A DNA stretch of 64,000 nt, from assembly GCF_020905335.1 (NCBI RefSeq), contig NZ_JAJJMN010000001.1, positions 1,984,001 through 2,048,000 on the forward strand. The letters are read 5' to 3'. This document shows positions 60,722 through 64,000 of this stretch, piece after piece. The position numbers and the translations under genes are program-made. This DNA is from Flavobacterium lipolyticum. Its GTDB lineage: Bacteria > Bacteroidota > Bacteroidia > Flavobacteriales > Flavobacteriaceae. Numbering within the stretch: position 1 is the stretch's first letter; each line of letters begins with the position of its first letter. The notes beneath the pieces are model-generated. The model saw nothing but the letters and a program-made list of their open reading frames with translations. It was not told where the DNA came from and did not search any database.

Positions 60722-61951
60722 ATGTTAGAAAAAGAAGTTATAAATTTTGAGCGAACTGCCATTGTAGGTATTATAACTCAAAATCAAAGTGAGGAAAAAC
60801 TTAACGAATATCTGGACGAATTAGAGTTTTTGACTTTTACCGCAGGTGGTGAAGTGATTAAACGCTTTTCGCAAAAAATGGAACGTCCAAATCCGAAGAC
60901 TTTTGTAGGGACAGGAAAAATAGATGAAATCAATCTTTTTGTAAAAGAAAACAATATATCGACGTTGATTTTTGATGACGAATTATCACCATCACAACAA
61001 AAGAATATTTCCAGAATTATCGATTGTAAAATTTTAGATCGTACGAATTTAATTTTGGATATTTTTGCACAAAGAGCTGAGACCTCTTATGCAAGAACGC
61101 AGGTTGAGTTGGCACAATGTCAATATTTACTGCCTAGACTTTCAGGTTTATGGACACACCTTGAGCGTCAAAAAGGGGGTATTGGTATGCGTGGTCCCGG
61201 AGAAACGGAGATCGAAACGGACAGACGTATTGTGCGTGACCGAATTTCGCTACTAAAGGATAAAATCAAGACCATCGACAGACAAATGAGCATTCAGCGC
61301 AGTAATCGAGGTGCGATGGTTCGTGTGGCATTGGTAGGATATACCAATGTTGGAAAATCGACTCTTATGAATGCGATTGGTAAAAGTGATGTTTTTGTTG
61401 AAAATAAATTATTCGCAACTTTAGACACCACTGTTCGAAAAGTAGTGATTAAAAACTTACCGTTCTTATTATCGGATACTGTAGGTTTTATTAGAAAATT
61501 GCCAACACAACTGGTAGATTCGTTTAAAAGTACGCTCGATGAGGTGCGTGAAGCCGATTTATTATTGCATGTTGTAGATATTTCACACCCTGATTTTGAA
61601 GATCATATCGAATCGGTAAACCAAACTTTGTTAGAGATTAAGAGTAATGACAAACCAACTATTATGGTTTTTAATAAAATTGATGCTTACAAACATTTGA
61701 CGATTGATGAAGATGATTTAATTACGGAGAGAACAAGAAGACATTATACGCTTGAGGAATGGAAACAGACCTGGATGAGTAATGTGGGACAAGATAAAGC
61801 ACTGTTTATCTCGGCAACACAAAAACAGAATTTTGAAGAATTCAGAGAAATGGTTTACGAGGCAGTCCGCCAGATTCATATCACAAGATTCCCGTATAAT
61901 AAGTTTTTGTATCCGGATTATAAAGATGCAGTTGAGAAAGAAGAGGAATAA
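60722..61951 (+). CDS. hflX: GTPase HflX
   Basis: A 409-residue ribosome-associated GTPase that splits stalled ribosomes. The N-terminal HflX domain contains PNPKTFVGTGKIDEI and LIFDDELSPSQQKNI; a central glycine-rich loop GGIGMRGPGETEIETDRR follows. The G domain holds GYTNVGKSTLMNAI (P-loop, about 204), DTVGFIRKLP (G3) and MVFNKIDA (G4). Monocistronic, with a very strong terminator after it. Confidence 0.96.
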   Translation: MLEKEVINFERTAIVGIITQNQSEEKLNEYLDELEFLTFTAGGEVIKRFSQKMERPNPKTFVGTGKIDEINLFVKENNISTLIFDDELSPSQQKNISRIIDCKILDRTNLILDIFAQRAETSYARTQVELAQCQYLLPRLSGLWTHLERQKGGIGMRGPGETEIETDRRIVRDRISLLKDKIKTIDRQMSIQRSNRGAMVRVALVGYTNVGKSTLMNAIGKSDVFVENKLFATLDTTVRKVVIKNLPFLLSDTVGFIRKLPTQLVDSFKSTLDEVREADLLLHVVDISHPDFEDHIESVNQTLLEIKSNDKPTIMVFNKIDAYKHLTIDEDDLITERTRRHYTLEEWKQTWMSNVGQDKALFISATQKQNFEEFREMVYEAVRQIHITRFPYNKFLYPDYKDAVEKEEE

Positions 61952-61971
61952 AGTTCCGGATTTAAATATAC

Positions 61972-62010
61972 AAACCTCCCTTTTGACTTTTTCAAAAGGG
62001 AGGTTTTTTT
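61972..62010 (+). terminator. Terminator of hflX
   Basis: A perfect 15-bp stem (61972-61986, 61992-62006; core CCTCCCTTTTGA) with a 5-nt loop and a T run. Confidence 0.9.
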
Positions 62011-62117
62011 ATAAGCTGCTAAACCTGCCAAATCTGTGAGGAATTCTCAGCCACTAATTGTCCTCGTTTTTTTCGCCACAGATTAAGGGATCAAAAAGTC
62101 CATAATGAAGAGGTGTT

Positions 62118-62507
62118 TTATTTTCTTAATTTTACATATAGTAAATTAGAGTATCTGCCTTTATATAAGTCATCTGGATAACTAAAACTAATTATAGTGC
62201 CGTTTAATAATCCTTTTACTTTTCTGTCTGAAAAGCTAAATTCAATAATGATCTCATTATCATTTTCAGACTTATTAGATTTCCAAGTTCCAACGGAATT
62301 TGTCTTTGTATTATCGTTTTTTAATTCAAAAGTTTTATCTGCATTGATCAATAATAATCGATACTCTTCTGCTTTAACTAATGTATCCCTTGTGACAAAT
62401 TTATCAATTTCATATTTACCAATGATTTGTTTTTCCTCTATCTTCGAAGAACAACTTAAATAAAGGGTAAAAATTGACAATAAAATAAATTTATATAAAT
62501 TTTTCAT
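62118..62507 (-). CDS. Small lipoprotein, possible immunity protein
   Basis: A 129-residue lipoprotein with lipobox LYLSC (cysteine about 19). The mature part is a small beta-rich domain (IIGKYEIDKFVTRDT, LLINADKTFELKNDN, GTWKSNKSENDNEIIIEFSF), like a lipocalin-type DUF4488/DUF5004 fold. It starts 4 bp after the stop of the chimeric gene at 62512-62823, so the two are coupled. Coding is AT-rich. That position suits an immunity gene for the lost toxin; inference only. Confidence 0.72.
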   Translation of the reverse strand: MKNLYKFILLSIFTLYLSCSSKIEEKQIIGKYEIDKFVTRDTLVKAEEYRLLLINADKTFELKNDNTKTNSVGTWKSNKSENDNEIIIEFSFSDRKVKGLLNGTIISFSYPDDLYKGRYSNLLYVKLRK

Positions 62508-62511
62508 AGTT

Positions 62512-62823
62512 CTAATTTGTATCTCTTACTTCGGTTAATATATGTCTTGAGTATTTTCCATCCATATTATCTGATTTAACAGCTTCATTTTTATTATACG
62601 GAATGTTATTATCAGCATCTCTAAAATAATAATTTCCTTTACGGTCAACCTGTAATCTAAATTTATTTAGTGTTGTATCAGTGCCAACTGATTTATCTGT
62701 TGAAGGAGATTGTCCGGAAAAATTATTTTCATTCGCAACTGAATTAACTGAACGGTGTCTATTTAAAACTTCATTTACACACCGAAGTTTAAACTCATAA
62801 TTGTACTTGATTTTTCTTTCCAT
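62512..62823 (-). pseudogene. Chimera of IS3 ORF A start and the end of another gene
   Basis: 103 residues. The first 35 (MERKIKYNYEFKLRCVNEVL, then NRHRSVNSVANENNF) match the start of IS3-family ORF A. From SGQSPSTDKSVGTD onward the sequence (KFRLQVDRKGNYYFRDADNN, YSRHILTEVRDTN) is the C-terminal end of an unrelated protein. It arose when an IS3-family element truncated both itself and the host gene at about 62719. The host part resembles the tail of a large secreted or polymorphic-toxin protein; not identified. Confidence 0.75.
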
Positions 62824-62866
62824 AAAAATGCCTGCAAATAGTGTCTAGCTTTTTGGGGGCAGTTCA
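62719..62866 (-). mobile_element. IS3-family left-end fragment
   Basis: Read on the minus strand, the fragment begins at 62866 with TGAACTGCCCCCAAAAAGCT (an IS3-type terminal repeat) and runs through the ORF A start to about codon 35. The rest of the element and its other end are absent, so this is a 148-bp remnant. Confidence 0.75.
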
Positions 62867-62897
62867 TAGGAATGGCTTTTTATTTTGATTACTTTCA

Positions 62898-62918
62898 CCA
62901 GCGGGATGTTCACGCTAG
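62898..62918. repeat. Small intergenic hairpin
   Basis: CCAGCG/CGCTAG arms (62898-62903, 62913-62918) within the phrase CACCAGCGGGATGTTCACGC. I believe this phrase recurs between genes in flavobacterial toxin/immunity regions, but that is from memory. Confidence 0.45.
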
Positions 62919-62924
62919 CAGGGG

Positions 62925-63242
62925 CTAACGTTTTATTGTAGATAACCAAATAGAGTCATTTGATTTTTTGGTATAATTATAAATCAATTCTAAGTCATTC
63001 ATTTTTTTATTTTTAATTAGAATTGTATTATTTTTTACAATATAATCTTCATTATAATTATTCAGAACTAACTCCATTTTCTTATAAAAATCATTTGGAA
63101 TTTTATTTGTATTTACAATATATTCTTCGTGTTCTAAATTTACAGGATAAAGATTTACATATTTATTACTCCAATAATAATAAACAGAGAATAAAACTAT
63201 AGATAACACTACAACCAAAAATATTTTTTTTTTCATTTTCAT
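62925..63242 (-). CDS. Small membrane-anchored protein of unknown function
   Basis: A 105-residue protein with one N-terminal transmembrane segment (KIFLVVVLSIVLFSVYYYW, about 5-23), then a polar domain (YPVNLEHEEYIVNTNKIPND, YKKMELVLNNYNEDYIVKNN). Very AT-rich coding. It lies between the IS3 remnant and the lipoprotein gene at 63283 on the same strand. No family recognised; a possible accessory or immunity protein. Confidence 0.62.
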   Translation of the reverse strand: MKMKKKIFLVVVLSIVLFSVYYYWSNKYVNLYPVNLEHEEYIVNTNKIPNDFYKKMELVLNNYNEDYIVKNNTILIKNKKMNDLELIYNYTKKSNDSIWLSTIKR

Positions 63243-63282
63243 TTTTTTTCAAAATAATAAGTTTTTTAATTTAGTTGTAATA

Positions 63283-63825
63283 CTATTTAAACTTAATGGT
63301 TTTAAAAGATTCAACTAAAATTTCTTGCTCCTCTTTATTTAAATTTTTACCTACAATCGATAATGCATTGTTATTAATTTTACTAAAATAGATTCCTGTT
63401 TCACCTAGCTTATATTTTTTAGGAACTTTTATTTTTGCAACTTTTTTGTTGATAGTGTCATAGTAATAATACTCTTTTAAAAAAGTTCCTTGCGCTTGGT
63501 CAATTTCTGGAGTATCCGAATAGTGAAGCCCATTAATATTCATTTTTAAAGAATCATATTTTCGAATCTGTTCTTTACTAAATACCTTATTTGTTTCATT
63601 AAACTCTTGGGAATATTGTCCCCAATCAAAATATATTGAATCATTGTTTTTGGTTACAATTATATTAACGTTCGAATCGATTCCTTTTGTTTTAATTTTT
63701 TTCCAACTTGAAGGAAGAGATATAGAAAAACTATCGAAACCAAACTCTTGAAAATTATCCTTCTGATTACAGCTAAAAAATAAAGATATAATCATACATT
63801 TTAATAATATTCGTCTTTTTTTCAT
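63283..63825 (-). CDS. Lipoprotein, possible immunity protein
   Basis: A 180-residue lipoprotein with lipobox SLFFSC (cysteine about 19). The mature part begins FQEFGFDSFSISLPSSWKKI, a pattern seen in PsbP/DUF-like beta proteins, and ends ILVESFKTIKFK. Its start codon is one base past the stop codon of the partial gene entering from the right edge, so the two are translationally coupled. This layout matches effector-immunity pairs; the function is inferred. Confidence 0.7.
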   Translation of the reverse strand: MKKRRILLKCMIISLFFSCNQKDNFQEFGFDSFSISLPSSWKKIKTKGIDSNVNIIVTKNNDSIYFDWGQYSQEFNETNKVFSKEQIRKYDSLKMNINGLHYSDTPEIDQAQGTFLKEYYYYDTINKKVAKIKVPKKYKLGETGIYFSKINNNALSIVGKNLNKEEQEILVESFKTIKFK

Positions 63826-63826
63826 T

Positions 63827-64000
63827 TTACCATGTTATATTATTACTGCTTACAAAACTATTTACCTGAGACTTGATACCGCTTTTATAACTAGTGTTTA
63901 CACTTGATTGGCGATAAGTACCATTACCCGTTGATTGAGATATTTGACCTGCTCCTCCATTTATTATTTCTCCTCTTTCTTTTTGGCTTGTACTTAATGA
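63827..64000 (-). CDS. C-terminal end of a gene cut by the window edge
   Basis: 57 codons in frame up to the edge, ending ...GIKSQVNSFVSSNNITW then stop. The visible part is rich in Ser, Asn, Gly and Gln (NGGAGQISQSTGNGTYRQSS) without recognised motifs. It precedes the lipoprotein gene by a single base. It is probably the variable C-terminus of a larger exported protein, perhaps a polymorphic toxin; only the remaining sequence can decide. Confidence 0.65.
   Translation of the reverse strand, partial: SLSTSQKERGEIINGGAGQISQSTGNGTYRQSSVNTSYKSGIKSQVNSFVSSNNITW

Overview
The window is a chromosomal segment of a Bacteroidota bacterium, most likely a Flavobacterium. The evidence is the AT-rich sequence, several promoter elements of the Bacteroidetes form TTG/TTTG then TAnnTTTG, a type IX secretion C-terminal domain, TonB-dependent receptors paired with lipoproteins, the cluster acpP-fabF-rnc-IPExxxVDY-pyk, and families of intergenic repeats of the kind seen in flavobacteria.

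Layout. 1-4.1 kb: a secreted protein of unknown function and a large T9SS-exported carbohydrate-binding putative hydrolase. 4.5-11.7 kb: a galactose operon (galM-galK-galT-sodium/sugar symporter, minus strand) with a divergent GntR-type regulator and a convergent Nudix-fold regulator whose Nudix box is degenerate. 12.3-17.5 kb: a probable iron/siderophore cassette (ECF sigma, anti-sigma, TonB receptor, DUF4374 lipoprotein) behind a palindrome that looks like an iron box. 17.7-27.8 kb: accessory genes (OsmC, XRE regulator, DinD-like, DyP-type peroxidase with a partner protein, secreted C1B peptidase, AraC regulator, CPBP protease, DUF4136 lipoprotein), with two blocks of a dispersed repeat between them. 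28.2-43.7 kb: mostly housekeeping genes (pyk, rnc, fabF, acpP, purN, rnhA, an ECF sigma and its partner, a PfkB kinase, an amidophosphoribosyltransferase, sod, pth, rplY, prs). 43.9-48.8 kb: tRNA-Leu, small orphan genes, a 1415-bp insertion sequence interrupted by a second copy of itself, and two tRNA-Asn genes. 48.9-62 kb: rseP, an old yellow enzyme, a Gfo/Idh/MocA oxidoreductase, an MFS transporter, a second TonB receptor with a DUF5689 lipoprotein, and hflX. 62.1-64 kb: AT-rich small lipoprotein genes placed directly after the ends of larger broken or partial genes, with an IS3-family fragment. This looks like the edge of a polymorphic toxin/immunity region.

How the genes work together. 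The gal genes form a complete Leloir entry route (uptake, mutarotation, kinase, uridylyltransferase) and probably answer to the GntR repressor through a TACCAGT direct repeat. The ECF/anti-sigma pair probably governs the outer-membrane receptor and the surface lipoprotein downstream.

Most interesting non-coding signals. (i) Between 39.06 and 39.38 kb there is a tandem pair of small RNA-like genes. Each has a promoter, a conserved 5' hairpin and a GNRA-capped terminator, and the differences between the copies preserve the structure. (ii) A dispersed intergenic repeat family carries a small hairpin that covaries between copies. (iii) The nested IS insertion can be reconstructed to the base, with two 8-bp target duplications. 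No CRISPR array, prophage or rRNA operon was seen.
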